Assembly: GCF_026625805.1 (NCBI RefSeq)
Contig: NZ_CP113064.1
Span: 2,954,657 to 3,018,656, forward strand
Source of the DNA: Brevundimonas sp. SL130
Lineage (GTDB): Bacteria; Pseudomonadota; Alphaproteobacteria; Caulobacterales; Caulobacteraceae
Length of the DNA stretch: 64,000 bases
Direction of reading: 5' to 3'
Shown here: piece by piece, positions 10,482 through 20,849 of the stretch
Position numbering within the stretch: position 1 is the stretch's first letter
Layout: every line of letters begins with the position of its first letter
The notes under the pieces: model-generated
What the model was told of the DNA's origin: nothing
Seen by the model: only the letters and a program-made list of their open reading frames with translations
The model's database searches: none
Translations under genes and position numbers: made by a program

Positions 10482-10778
10482 ATGATCATTATCGCATTCG
10501 CTCTTGCGCTCTCCGGTCAGACGACGACGCCGCCCCTTCCAACCGACTCATCTGCCGTTCCGATTCAAACTGCCGAAGCCACCACGGCCACCCCCTCGAA
10601 CGGAACGGCGGCGGAAGAACGCCGGGCCGGACGGCCTTTGGTCTGTCGGAACGAGCCGGTCGTCGGATCGCGTTTTCCGGTTCGGCGTTGCCGGCCTGCT
10701 GATCTGACTCCGGAAGAGCGCGCGCTCGCCGCTGACCAACTGCGCCGCCAACAAATCGGCACCCTGAATGGAAGCTGA
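10482..10778 (+). CDS. Small secreted protein, second of a tandem pair
   Basis: A 98-residue paralogue of the preceding gene. It has a shorter signal-like start (MIIIAFALALSGQTTTPPLP), a Thr/Ala/Pro-rich linker and the C-terminal block EERRAGRPLVCRNEPVVGSRF, PVRRCRPADLTPEERALAADQ. It ends differently (IGTLNGS). The two genes are separated by 48 bases and point the same way, so they are probably co-expressed. Function is unknown; periplasmic location is inferred only from the N-terminus. Confidence 0.75.
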   Translation: MIIIAFALALSGQTTTPPLPTDSSAVPIQTAEATTATPSNGTAAEERRAGRPLVCRNEPVVGSRFPVRRCRPADLTPEERALAADQLRRQQIGTLNGS

Positions 10779-11005
10779 TCGCCGACCGGCCAAGACGCGC
10801 GTCTTGAATAGCAACTGACTAGGTTCTATATCAGACACCAGCCGGCACGAGTGGCGCCGGGGCCACGGTCACGCTTTCGTGTGACCCCCCGCCTCTAAAA
10901 ACGGCGGCAACCTATCGCTACTTCAACGGTTGAGGGGTGAGACGTCGGTGCACACGCCGTGGCCGACGACGAAGAACCCGCTCGTTTGACGGTCGGAGGG
11001 ACCAT

Positions 11006-11893
11006 ATGGCTGCCAATAGTACGCTCGCGGTGATGTCGCCTGAACAAGGCTTGTCGCGTTATCTGACGGAAATCCGCAAGTTTCCGATGCTGACCAAGGA
11101 CGAGGAGTTCATGCTCGCCAAACGTTGGTCGGAGCACCAGGACCCCGAAGCCGCCCACCGTCTCGTAACCTCGCACCTTCGTCTCGTGGCCAAGATCGCC
11201 ATGGGGTATCGCGGCTACGGCCTGCCGATCGGCGAAGTGATTTCCGAGGGCAATGTCGGCCTGATGCAGGCCGTCAAGAAGTTCGACCCGGACAAGGGTT
11301 TCCGACTGGCGACCTACGCCATGTGGTGGATTCGCGCGTCGATCCAGGAATACATCCTGCGCAGCTGGTCGCTCGTGAAGATGGGCACCACGGCGGCGCA
11401 GAAGAAGCTGTTCTTCAACCTGCGCAAGGCCAAGAGCCAGATCTCGGCCTTCGAGGAAGGCGATCTGCACCCTGAACACCTCGCCGCCATCGCCACCAAA
11501 CTGGGCGTCAGTGAGGAAGAGGTCACCAACATGAACCGCCGCCTCGGCGGCGACGCCTCGCTGAACGCACCTCTGCGCGCTGACGGTGAAAGCGAGTGGC
11601 AGGACTGGCTGGCCGACGACACGGCCGTGTCCCAGGAAACCCAACTCGCCGAAGACGAGGAAAAGGGCATCCGTATGAGCCTGCTTCAAGAGGCCATGGA
11701 GGAGCTGACAGATCGGGAGAAGCACATTCTGACCGAGCGCCGCCTTAAGGACGACCCGGTCACCCTGGAAGAGCTCGCCGGCGAATACGGCGTGTCCCGC
11801 GAGCGCGTTCGTCAGATCGAGGTCCGCGCCTTTGAAAAGCTACAGAAGGCCATGCGCGCCGCCGCTGAAGAGCGCAATCTGGTGGATGCGTGA
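11006..11893 (+). CDS. rpoH: RNA polymerase sigma-32 (heat-shock sigma factor)
   Basis: A 295-residue group 3 sigma factor of the RpoH family, which directs transcription of chaperone and protease genes. Region 2 contains LVTSHLRLVAKIAMGYRGYGLP, ISEGNVGLMQAVKKFDPDKG and FRLATYAMWWIRASIQEYIL. The QKKLFFNLRKAK segment is the RpoH box typical of sigma-32 proteins. Region 4 ends with ELAGEYGVSRERVRQIEVRAF. I chose ATG 11006 (MAANSTLAV), which has a GGAGGG ribosome binding site. The 227 bases upstream contain a GGTCAC/GTGACC hairpin of unknown role. Confidence 0.95.
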   Translation: MAANSTLAVMSPEQGLSRYLTEIRKFPMLTKDEEFMLAKRWSEHQDPEAAHRLVTSHLRLVAKIAMGYRGYGLPIGEVISEGNVGLMQAVKKFDPDKGFRLATYAMWWIRASIQEYILRSWSLVKMGTTAAQKKLFFNLRKAKSQISAFEEGDLHPEHLAAIATKLGVSEEEVTNMNRRLGGDASLNAPLRADGESEWQDWLADDTAVSQETQLAEDEEKGIRMSLLQEAMEELTDREKHILTERRLKDDPVTLEELAGEYGVSRERVRQIEVRAFEKLQKAMRAAAEERNLVDA

Positions 11894-11911
11894 TTTGACC
11901 CTGGGGGTCGC

Positions 11912-11935
11912 CTGACGGCGGCCCTCCGGCGTCAG
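11912..11935. terminator. Hairpin between convergent rpoH and response regulator
   Basis: CTGACG and CGTCAG flank a GC-rich inner part, giving a compact hairpin in the 46-base gap between two convergent genes. There is no good T-run on either strand, so its role as a terminator is inferred from position. Confidence 0.35.
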
Positions 11936-11939
11936 AAAA

Positions 11940-12749
11940 TCAGGACGCCCGCGCCATCTCTGCGGCGGGCGTCATGCGCGCCGTCGCCAGGATCTCTTCG
12001 ATCGGCCGTGTCAGTCCGGCCTTGGTCACTGCGCCCGACCCCATGAGGGCTTCAAGCCCACCGGCTGCGATCGCCAACTTGGCGTCGCCGGCCTTGACCG
12101 CCAAGGTCTTCAAAGTCTGCGCCTGCTGTTGGATGGCGCGCACCGCTTGGGCCGGATCCTGATCGAATTGCGATATGGCGGCAGCCAGAATACGGATCGC
12201 TTGGTCCTTGACGTCGATCTTGCCGGCTGCTGCTGAGCCGTCCGCCCGGCGTTTGCGCGCTCCGGAATATTCGCCCGAGTTGAAGCGGCGCCGGTCCGGG
12301 CCGACATAGCCGACAGCCTCGACCCAGGGGCGTGATTTCAAAGCGACGTTCTCGACCCGTTTGAACAGATCGCCGATCGTATAGGGCTTGCGCAGAAACT
12401 CATGCACGCCGGCGTCGCGCGCGCCCTTGATGGCGGCGGCGGTGGCCTCGTTCGTGATCATGATTATGGGCGCCGTGCGGCAGGCCATGTTCGACCGCCG
12501 TATCCGTCGCGCCAGGGCCTCGCCGCTCAGCGCCTCGCCCGCGTGTTCCGTAAAGATGATTCCCGGCTCGACGTCGCGCAGCAATTCCAGCGCGCTTTCC
12601 TCGTTGACAGCGACATAGACCTCGCGCGCGCCCAGGCCCTTCATGACGTCGGACAGAAGTCGCGCGGCGGCGACATTCGGTTCAACGATCACGACCCTGC
12701 GCACGGCGGGCTCAATGCGGCTCAAGGTTCTGGCGTCGGCGGTGAACAA
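11940..12749 (-). CDS. Atypical response regulator with pseudo-receiver domain
   Basis: A 269-residue protein. Residues about 17-135 have a CheY-like receiver pattern (RVVIVEPNVAAARLL, then IIMITNEAT and HEFLRKPY with the conserved Lys). The phosphoacceptor position reads IIFTEHAG, with Glu68 where Asp is expected, and the N-terminal acidic pair is reduced to one Glu (IVEPN). The C-terminal 130 residues are helical and Ala/Gln-rich with no DNA-binding motif that I recognise. It may be a constitutively active-like or phosphate-independent regulator, or a scaffold. It sits between rpoH (convergent) and purA (same strand, 76 bases away). Confidence 0.8.
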   Translation of the reverse strand: MFTADARTLSRIEPAVRRVVIVEPNVAAARLLSDVMKGLGAREVYVAVNEESALELLRDVEPGIIFTEHAGEALSGEALARRIRRSNMACRTAPIIMITNEATAAAIKGARDAGVHEFLRKPYTIGDLFKRVENVALKSRPWVEAVGYVGPDRRRFNSGEYSGARKRRADGSAAAGKIDVKDQAIRILAAAISQFDQDPAQAVRAIQQQAQTLKTLAVKAGDAKLAIAAGGLEALMGSGAVTKAGLTRPIEEILATARMTPAAEMARAS

Positions 12750-12825
12750 GGGCTTCTGCTCCGGTTTCAGCCGAAACCTTACGCAGTGCTGGTTAAGGCC
12801 CGTTGAATCGAAGCGCCTTTTCGTC

Positions 12826-14121
<1,296 letters not shown>

Positions 14122-14181
14122 AGTCCGTACTCCGCTAGAATGCGGGCGCAGCCTATAGCGGGAGAATCGTCCGGTGTCCCA

Positions 14182-14817
14182 TCAGGCCGAGGGCTTTTTG
14201 GGTCGATAGTCGCGCTTATCGATACAAGCGTCGTACATCGCCCGGTCGATCTTGATCCAGTCGGTCTTGTTTATGCCTCGCCATCCCTTTGTCGCCGGGC
14301 TGAAAGGATAGGCAGAAGCTACCTTGATCCAACGATCTTGCTGGCTGGCGAGGAGCCTGATCTCTGACGCCACCTCTGCCAAATCCTGATCGCGGCAGAA
14401 CAGCAGCGCTACGTCATATTCATCGCGATGCGCCATTTGAATGACGTCCAATGCAATCCTGACGTCGATACCCTTCTCGTCGCCATCCAGAAACGTATGG
14501 ATCGACCCGTCCGGCAGTTTCACCTGCTTGTTCCGATAACGAAGGGGTCTGGTGCAGATATAAGCACCTTCACGACCCATTTGCGCTCCCTTGGCCGTCC
14601 AGAAGTGATGCCAGAACGGGTTGTCTGCGGCGTCGGGAACCCCGGTATAAAATCGCACTCCCTCGACCTGCCAGCCTTGAGCTGCACAGATCGCCTTCGC
14701 CAAAGCGACGGGATCGAAGTTCGGAAATGGATAGCCAAACGCGGCTTTTGCGCTGTGAAACAGGTTCTGGCCGTCAAAGAAGGCGACGGCTCTGATTGCC
14801 TGGGGAATATGGACCAT
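14182..14817 (-). CDS. NYN-domain protein (PIN-like, putative ribonuclease)
   Basis: A protein of about 211 residues with a NYN fold: AVAFFDGQNLFHSAK supplies the first conserved Asp and FDGQN motif near the N-terminus. DGDEKGIDVRIALDVIQMA and DVALLFCRDQDLAEVASEI carry the further acidic residues of the presumed metal site. NYN/PIN-like proteins are usually nucleases acting on RNA. The chosen ATG at 14817 (MVHIPQAI) is internal to a slightly longer frame starting at 14853; neither has an obvious ribosome binding site. It is in line with purA (60 bases) but a shared transcript is uncertain. Confidence 0.82.
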   Translation of the reverse strand: MVHIPQAIRAVAFFDGQNLFHSAKAAFGYPFPNFDPVALAKAICAAQGWQVEGVRFYTGVPDAADNPFWHHFWTAKGAQMGREGAYICTRPLRYRNKQVKLPDGSIHTFLDGDEKGIDVRIALDVIQMAHRDEYDVALLFCRDQDLAEVASEIRLLASQQDRWIKVASAYPFSPATKGWRGINKTDWIKIDRAMYDACIDKRDYRPKKPSA

Positions 14818-14856
14818 ACCGCGAGAGTTGCAGAACTTGGACCCAAAAATCAATAA

Positions 14857-14894
14857 CCCCGCCGGAGGCCCCTTTCGAGGCGTGTCCAGCGGGG
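14857..14894 (-). terminator. Probable terminator downstream of serC
   Basis: On the minus strand CCCCGC and GCGGGG enclose an inner GGCC-rich arm and are followed by TTATTGATTTTT. It lies about 50 bases past the serC stop and just before the NYN gene, as expected for intrinsic termination of the serC transcript. Confidence 0.5.
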
Positions 14895-14946
14895 AAGAAG
14901 TAATAACCGCTATATGGCGCGCTTAATCTGGATATTCAACTTCAGT

Positions 14947-16101
14947 TTAAATAATCCCCACCGCCGTCTCGAACGCCCACTCCAGCCAAGGCGTCGCATC
15001 GACCACATCGGCGACCTCGACCGTGCAACCGCACCACAGCCTCAGTCCCGGCGGCGCATTGCGGTGCGGCTCCATGTCGAACACGGCCGCCTCGCCCTCC
15101 AGCAACGCCTTGAACCGCATCACGAAGGCCTTCTGCGCCTTGGCGTCCAGGGCCGCGATGCGCGGGTCGGTGAACTTCAGACACACCGAGGTGGTCGAGC
15201 GGATCTCGGGCCGTTCGGGCAAGAAATCGATCCAGTCGGTCCGCGCCACCCATTCGGCCAGGGCGGCGTAGTTCGCGTCCGTCCGCCGGATGAGTTCGCT
15301 CAAGCCCCCGATCCCTTGCGCCCACTCCAGGGCGTCGATCCAGTCCTCGATGGTCAGGATCGAGAAGGTGTTGATCGCCACCCCCTGCCCCAAGGCCCGG
15401 TCGAACCCCTTGCCGTCCGTCAGCCGCAGCAGCTTGGGAATGGCCCGATCCGGCCGATACGTATCCAGCCGCGCCACCGCGCGCGGCGACAGGGCCATCA
15501 CGCCGATGCCCGCCTCCCCGCCCAGCGCCTTCTGGAAGCTGAAGGTCACGACATCCAGCTTGTCCCACGGCAGCGGCATGGCGAAGGCGGCCGAGGTGGC
15601 GTCGCAGATGGCCAACCCCTCGCGGTCATCTGCGATCCAGTCGGCGTCCGGCACGCGCACGCCCGAGGTCGTGCCGTTCCAAGGAAACACCACGTCCTTG
15701 GACCAGTCGGCCCGGCTCAGGTCCGGCAGTTGGCCCCAGGGCGCCGTCAGCGCCTCCGGCTCCAGCCCCAGATGATCCTTCACATCCGCCAGCCATGTCA
15801 GGCCGAAATTCTCGAACGCCACCACCTGCACCGGCCGCGCCCCCAGCATCCCCCACAGGGCCGCCTCGACCGCCCCGGTGTCCGAGCCCGGCGTATAGAG
15901 CAGCACATGGCTCTCGGGGACCTCCAGCACCGCCCGCGTCAGCCGCAAGCCGTGCGCGAACCGCTCCACCACCTCCGGCGCGCGGATGCCGCGCCCCAGC
16001 AGATCCTGCGGCAGACCGGCTAGGCTGTACCCCGGCCGCTTGGCGGTCGGCCCGGCCGAAAACCACGGCCGCGCCGGCTTCACATCAGGCTTTGCGATCA
16101 T
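14947..16101 (-). CDS. serC: Phosphoserine aminotransferase
   Basis: PLP enzyme that makes 3-phosphoserine from 3-phosphohydroxypyruvate and glutamate in serine synthesis; it also acts in pyridoxal phosphate synthesis in some bacteria. The 384-residue protein begins with PARPWFSAGPTAKRPGY, a typical SerC start. The PLP-binding Lys is in VVTFSFQKALGGEAG; NGTTSGVRVPD and DATSAAFAMPL are also family motifs. The long form resembles alphaproteobacterial and archaeal-type SerC rather than the E. coli form. No serA follows within the window. Confidence 0.93.
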   Translation of the reverse strand: MIAKPDVKPARPWFSAGPTAKRPGYSLAGLPQDLLGRGIRAPEVVERFAHGLRLTRAVLEVPESHVLLYTPGSDTGAVEAALWGMLGARPVQVVAFENFGLTWLADVKDHLGLEPEALTAPWGQLPDLSRADWSKDVVFPWNGTTSGVRVPDADWIADDREGLAICDATSAAFAMPLPWDKLDVVTFSFQKALGGEAGIGVMALSPRAVARLDTYRPDRAIPKLLRLTDGKGFDRALGQGVAINTFSILTIEDWIDALEWAQGIGGLSELIRRTDANYAALAEWVARTDWIDFLPERPEIRSTTSVCLKFTDPRIAALDAKAQKAFVMRFKALLEGEAAVFDMEPHRNAPPGLRLWCGCTVEVADVVDATPWLEWAFETAVGII

Positions 16102-16142
16102 GATTCCATCTCCTCGGCGCTACTGCGCGGCTTGAGCGCCGT

Positions 16143-17054
16143 TTAGCGTCCCGGCGTATAGGGCCGCTTGGCGCGCCAGTCCTCGGCGAATTTTACCAGG
16201 GCCGCATCCGGCTCGTCCGGCAGGGTCACAACCAGCCGCGCCAGCAGATCGCCCCGCCGTCCTTGTGCGAAGGCGCCCCGCCCCTTCAACCGCAGCAGCT
16301 TGCCTGAGTTGGATCCGGCCGGAATCGTCATCTGCACCGCGCCCTCGGGCGTCGGCACCCGCACCTTGGCGCCCAGCACCGCATCGGGCACCGACACCGG
16401 CAGGTCCATGGTCAGGTCCGCCCCGTCGCGCTTGTAGATCGGATGCGGCTCGATCTTCAGCTCAATCAGGGCGTCGCCGTTCTCGGCCCCGCGTCCTGGC
16501 GATCCCTGGCCGCGCAGGCGAATGGTCTGGCCATCGGCCGCCCCCTTGGGAATGGTCACATCCAGTGTGCGCCCATCCGAGAACTGGATTCGCTTGGTCG
16601 CCCCGGCGATGGCGTCTTCCAGACTGATGTCCAGCGTCGCCTTCACGTCCTGTCCGCGCGCGGTGAAGTCTCGCGCCCCGCGCTGACGGCCGCCCCCGCC
16701 GAACATGCCGAACAGGTCGTCCAGATCGACGCCGTCAAAATTGCCCCGGCCGCCCGGCCCGCCGCCAGTCGCGCCTCCGAACGGACTGCCGCCGGTCCGC
16801 GCGCCGCCGCCGAAACCGCGATATTGTTCGTTGCCGTCGTTATCCAGCTGACCGGCGTCGTACTTGGCCCGCTTCTCGGCGTCGCCCAGGATGTCGAAGG
16901 CCGCCGTCACCCGCTTGAACTTGTCCTCGGTGATCTTGTCGCCGGGATTCTTGTCGGGGTGCAGTTCCTTGGCCAGTTTGCGGAACGCCTTCTTGACCTC
17001 GTCCGCGCTCGCGCCCTTCGAAACGCCCAGTTCCTTATAGGGATCGCCTGCCAC
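16143..17054 (-). CDS. DnaJ-like co-chaperone without zinc finger (CbpA type)
   Basis: About 303 residues. The J domain occupies roughly residues 1-65 (DPYKELGVSKGASADEVKKA, then LAKELHPDKNPGDK with the HPD motif). A Gly/Phe-rich linker follows (FGGGARTGGSPFGGA), then the two C-terminal substrate-binding barrels (TLDISLEDAIAGATKRIQF, and VSVPDAVLGAKVRVPTPEG). The CxxCxGxG zinc centre of true DnaJ is missing, so it is a CbpA-type partner of DnaK. No ATG fits; GTG at 17054 places VAGDPYKELG at the start, with GGAG upstream. It lies 89 bases after the GTA host-specificity gene but is most likely a host gene. Confidence 0.88.
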   Translation of the reverse strand: MAGDPYKELGVSKGASADEVKKAFRKLAKELHPDKNPGDKITEDKFKRVTAAFDILGDAEKRAKYDAGQLDNDGNEQYRGFGGGARTGGSPFGGATGGGPGGRGNFDGVDLDDLFGMFGGGGRQRGARDFTARGQDVKATLDISLEDAIAGATKRIQFSDGRTLDVTIPKGAADGQTIRLRGQGSPGRGAENGDALIELKIEPHPIYKRDGADLTMDLPVSVPDAVLGAKVRVPTPEGAVQMTIPAGSNSGKLLRLKGRGAFAQGRRGDLLARLVVTLPDEPDAALVKFAEDWRAKRPYTPGR

Positions 17055-17143
17055 GTGCGTTGCCGCTCCAACTGAAAACACCGAGAGGCCGTCAGTTAAG
17101 CCATGGCCTCGCCCCCGCAAAGGGCCGGACCCGGCATATTTGC

Positions 17144-20100
17144 TCAAACCAGCCCGATTTCCGCCTCGACGCCCCAACCGAACCCATCGCCCCACTGCGA
17201 GACGCCGATCCGCGCCATCGGGCTCGCCCCGCCCGGAAAGTCCGCCTCTAAGTCCAGTGCGGAATACAGAACCGTCGTCCCCCCGACCTCCATCGTCCGC
17301 ACGACCGTCGCCTCGCCGTCGATCACCCGCACCCGGAACCGCAAAGGATCGACCGCCGTCGGCTCGCCATCCCAGCCGTCCCCATACAGCCGCACACGCG
17401 GCGTCCATCGCACCGTCAGTCCATCGCTTCCGCCCTCGACCGCCAGTCCGGCTGGAGACCAGGGCCGCGCGTAAAGCCCCTGCAGGGTGAAACCGACCTC
17501 GCTGAACCCCGCCCCGCCCGGCGCCGACCCCGCCGGACCGACGCGACAGACCAGCGGCAATCCCCGCTCGTTGCGCCCGATCTCCGCCCGCGCCGGCCGA
17601 TCGTCCAGGAACACCACGATCGACCCGGCCCTCGCCCCCGCCCGCATCTCGACCTCGGTCCCCTGCTGCCCGCGCAACAGACCCGTCAGCCGCCAGGTCT
17701 CCGGCCCGACCAGTACGGCGGACCGATATTGCACCACCTCCCACCCCGCCGCCGTCTCGACCGCAAGCGCATTGGCGCCGCCCAGCACCGCCGCCTCGAC
17801 TGCGCTCTGAGGCGACGCCCCTTCGATACGAACAACGATCGCGCTGACCTCGTCCCAGCGATGGCGCACGCCGGCGCCCAGCTCATCCATCAGGACCCCA
17901 ACCGTCGCCGGCGCTTCCATGTCCGCCCGCGCCGTCAGGGTCTCGACCGAGGCCCCGGCATACAATCGCATCGCTCGCCACGGCTCCGCCGCCGCCGCAA
18001 CGACCGGCCGCCGGTCTTCCTCCCCGCCCATCAGGGGCGGCAGGTCCATCACCAGTGCGAAGGGCGCCCCGACCAGGGAAGGCGTCTCGCCTCCACCTAC
18101 GCCGACCTGGTCCTCGTACGTCCGCCTTCCCCCGACCGGCTCCAGCACGGCGGACGGCGTCTCGTCGGCCATGACCCGCATCACCCGCCAATCGCCGCCC
18201 CGCCCCTCCAATTGCAGAACGTCGCCCGGCTCAAACTGCAAGGCTTCCAGCGGCCCCAGCGCAAGGGTGACCGTCTCAGCCCTCGCCGCATCCAGCGCCC
18301 GCTCCGCCGCCGCCCGCGCCAGACCGTCGCCGCACGCCAGCGGTAGGTCCATATCCACCCCTCCGCCGGTCGCCGCAGTATCGGCGTCCTCCGCCCGCAC
18401 CGTCACGGCGCCCGTCTGATAGTCGGCCGTCTCGTCGATGAACCGCACCCGCGCCTCGCCGGGCCGCATCTCCAGCCCGCGCGTGACCGTCTCCGCAGCG
18501 CCCTGATCCGCCAGGGCCAGGGCCTCCCGCGCCAGATCGGCGCAGATCGGTGTCCGGCCCAGCACCGCCACCCGTCCGTTCCGCTCGGACGCCACCGCAT
18601 CGAACGCGGCGAGTAAGGGCTCCAGCGCATCCCGGGTTCGCATCGGCCGGTCAATGACATAGCCCGCCGCCGCCCCTTCGACGCCCTCGACGGACATCTC
18701 GTCCACCGCCAGGCCGCCGCGCGTCAGCACTGCCTCGATCAGGTCGCGCCCATCTCCAGCCAAGCGTCCGTTCAGCCAGTGCCCGGCGCGCCACGCCTGC
18801 GCATCCGCCCAGACATCGCCCCGCGCGGGAAAGGCCGGATAGGGCCGCGCGTCCCAGCACCAGGCGTCCGCTCCCTCCAGCATCCGCCCGCCATAGACCG
18901 CCGACACGGGATTGTTCTCAGGTCTGCCATAGTGACCCAGCACCGCCTCCAGAGCCGCCCGCTGCACCGCGTCGTCTCGCACCCCGGTTGATCCCGGCGG
19001 CAGGCTGCTCTCGCGGCTCTTGGGGTCCTGGAACAGATTGGGCGCATTGCCGCCTCGGTTCACCGCCGCACAGCCGAACTCCGACAGCCGCACCGGCTTC
19101 ATCCCCGGAAGCCAGGCCGTCGGCGTCGCTCTCCGCACCCCGCCCGGCCGGTCATAATGAAGGCTGGACCACCAGGATTTCAGATCCTTGGGCCGGAAGA
19201 CCCAGTCCTCGCCATGCGCCGTATCGACGATAGGCGTCCGCACCTGCGCCGCCCGATCCACCTCATTCGCATAGTACCAGTCGAACCCGTCCCCGCCCGC
19301 GACGCCCGCCGCCAGATAGGCCGGATCAGCCGCGCCGTCGAACACGGCCGCATCCACACCGCCGTCGCCTTCGCGCCAGTCGGTCAGCGGCGGGTACCAG
19401 TCGATCGATACGTGGTCGATGTTCGGATCAGCCCATAACGGATCGAGGTGAAACACCACCTCGCCACCCGTCTGCCGCCCGAAATATTCGCTCCAGTCGG
19501 CGGCATAGGACAGCTGCACCTCCGGCCCCGCCACCGCCCGACATTCCGCCGCCAGGGCCCGGAACTGCGCCACCGCCGGAAAGCTCCCGGCGGCACCCCG
19601 GGTCCAGGTCACGCCCCGCATCTCTGAGCCGATCAACAGGCCGCCCGCCCCCTCCTCGGCCGCGATCCGGGCATAGTGCAGCGCCATCCGCCGCAGACCC
19701 CAATCCTCGGCCCCACCGAACAGGGCCGCAATCTCTGCCGTAGCCCCCGCCCCATCCACGCCAGCCACCCGTCCGCGCCACGGATAGCCGGGGCAGTCCA
19801 TGAAGACGAACGGATACAGCGTCACCTCCAGCCCCCGCGCCTTCAGTTCAGCGATCGCCTGCCGAACGCTCTCATCCGACGGCGTCCCGCCATAAGCCGG
19901 GGCGCCGTCCACGCGAGTGACCTCATAGGCCTCCTCACGCCGCACCCCCGCCACCGACCAGACCAGCGGTTCAGTCGGCTTGTCGCGCCGCTCCACGCCC
20001 GGCCGAACCCGGCAATGTCCCGCCCGCAGATCATCCCCGAACCATCCCACCACCAGACTGACCCGTCTCAGGTTCGGCAACTGCGCCTGCAGCTGGTCCA

Positions 20101-20839
20101 GCGACACGACCAGGTCCGCCCGCCCCTCGCCGTTGTGGACGTTCTCGACCGTCGTCCGCGTCAGCCCCTCGCGCCGCACCACCGCCTGCGTCGCCAGGGC
20201 GAACTCTCCCGCGCCGGGGATCAGACACACCCCTTCCAGCAAATCCTCCAGCCGCGCCTCCCGCCCTCGCGGCCGACGAAACACTTCGAAGCTCAGCTGC
20301 GGAACCCGATCCCCGAACGGCCCCAGCGGCAGGTCCTCGAACACCACATAGGCCGTGCCGCGATAGGCCGGCGCATTTCCCTCGACGGCCTCGATAAGGG
20401 GGTCCGGCGTCTGGTCCTCTCCCCCGCGATAGACCCGCATCGCCACGCCGCTCAGGTCCATCAGCCGGCCGTCGGCCCAGACCCGGCCGATCCCGTCGAT
20501 CTCCCCCTCGCACAGGGCCACAGCGAAGCTCAGCGAATAGACATAGTCGACCGTCGTCGGCCCGCCCTTGCCCGCCTGCCCCTTGTTCCTGCTCTCCAGG
20601 AACCGCGCGGCCCAGATCACCTGCCCCGTCACCCGCGCCCGTCCCAAGACACAGGCCATCGGCGACCCTTCCGCCGTCCCCTGCACATTCAAGGCGTCCA
20701 GCCTCGGCCCGACCTGCCGCGCCGGCGACAAGGATCCGACCACCCGATTGTCGATCGCCCGCCCGATCGTCGCCCCGATTACCCGCCCGACCGCCCCCCC
20801 GACCGACTGCCCCACCGCGCTCAGTACGACTTGCGCCAT
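17144..20839 (-). CDS. GTA host-specificity / tail tip protein (gp15)
   Basis: Very large (1231 residues) protein at the end of the GTA cluster, equivalent to gp15 of the Rhodobacter capsulatus GTA, a tail hub/tip megatron-like protein that contacts the recipient. The N-terminus is glycine-rich with VGRVIGATIGRAID and SPMACVLGRARVTGQVIWAA. The middle (about 300-620) has the GTA TIM-barrel-like region (YPWRGRVAGVDG, LLIGSEMRGVTW, IDHVSIDWYPPL, VRLSEFGCAAVNRG). The C-terminal half matches the phage-tail_3 family (TVTLALGPLEALQFEPGDVL, LRGQQGTEVEM). An AGGAGG ribosome binding site sits just before the ATG. It appears intact and uninterrupted. Confidence 0.93.
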   Translation of the reverse strand: MAQVVLSAVGQSVGGAVGRVIGATIGRAIDNRVVGSLSPARQVGPRLDALNVQGTAEGSPMACVLGRARVTGQVIWAARFLESRNKGQAGKGGPTTVDYVYSLSFAVALCEGEIDGIGRVWADGRLMDLSGVAMRVYRGGEDQTPDPLIEAVEGNAPAYRGTAYVVFEDLPLGPFGDRVPQLSFEVFRRPRGREARLEDLLEGVCLIPGAGEFALATQAVVRREGLTRTTVENVHNGEGRADLVVSLDQLQAQLPNLRRVSLVVGWFGDDLRAGHCRVRPGVERRDKPTEPLVWSVAGVRREEAYEVTRVDGAPAYGGTPSDESVRQAIAELKARGLEVTLYPFVFMDCPGYPWRGRVAGVDGAGATAEIAALFGGAEDWGLRRMALHYARIAAEEGAGGLLIGSEMRGVTWTRGAAGSFPAVAQFRALAAECRAVAGPEVQLSYAADWSEYFGRQTGGEVVFHLDPLWADPNIDHVSIDWYPPLTDWREGDGGVDAAVFDGAADPAYLAAGVAGGDGFDWYYANEVDRAAQVRTPIVDTAHGEDWVFRPKDLKSWWSSLHYDRPGGVRRATPTAWLPGMKPVRLSEFGCAAVNRGGNAPNLFQDPKSRESSLPPGSTGVRDDAVQRAALEAVLGHYGRPENNPVSAVYGGRMLEGADAWCWDARPYPAFPARGDVWADAQAWRAGHWLNGRLAGDGRDLIEAVLTRGGLAVDEMSVEGVEGAAAGYVIDRPMRTRDALEPLLAAFDAVASERNGRVAVLGRTPICADLAREALALADQGAAETVTRGLEMRPGEARVRFIDETADYQTGAVTVRAEDADTAATGGGVDMDLPLACGDGLARAAAERALDAARAETVTLALGPLEALQFEPGDVLQLEGRGGDWRVMRVMADETPSAVLEPVGGRRTYEDQVGVGGGETPSLVGAPFALVMDLPPLMGGEEDRRPVVAAAAEPWRAMRLYAGASVETLTARADMEAPATVGVLMDELGAGVRHRWDEVSAIVVRIEGASPQSAVEAAVLGGANALAVETAAGWEVVQYRSAVLVGPETWRLTGLLRGQQGTEVEMRAGARAGSIVVFLDDRPARAEIGRNERGLPLVCRVGPAGSAPGGAGFSEVGFTLQGLYARPWSPAGLAVEGGSDGLTVRWTPRVRLYGDGWDGEPTAVDPLRFRVRVIDGEATVVRTMEVGGTTVLYSALDLEADFPGGASPMARIGVSQWGDGFGWGVEAEIGLV

Positions 20840-20849
20840 CTACGCCTCC

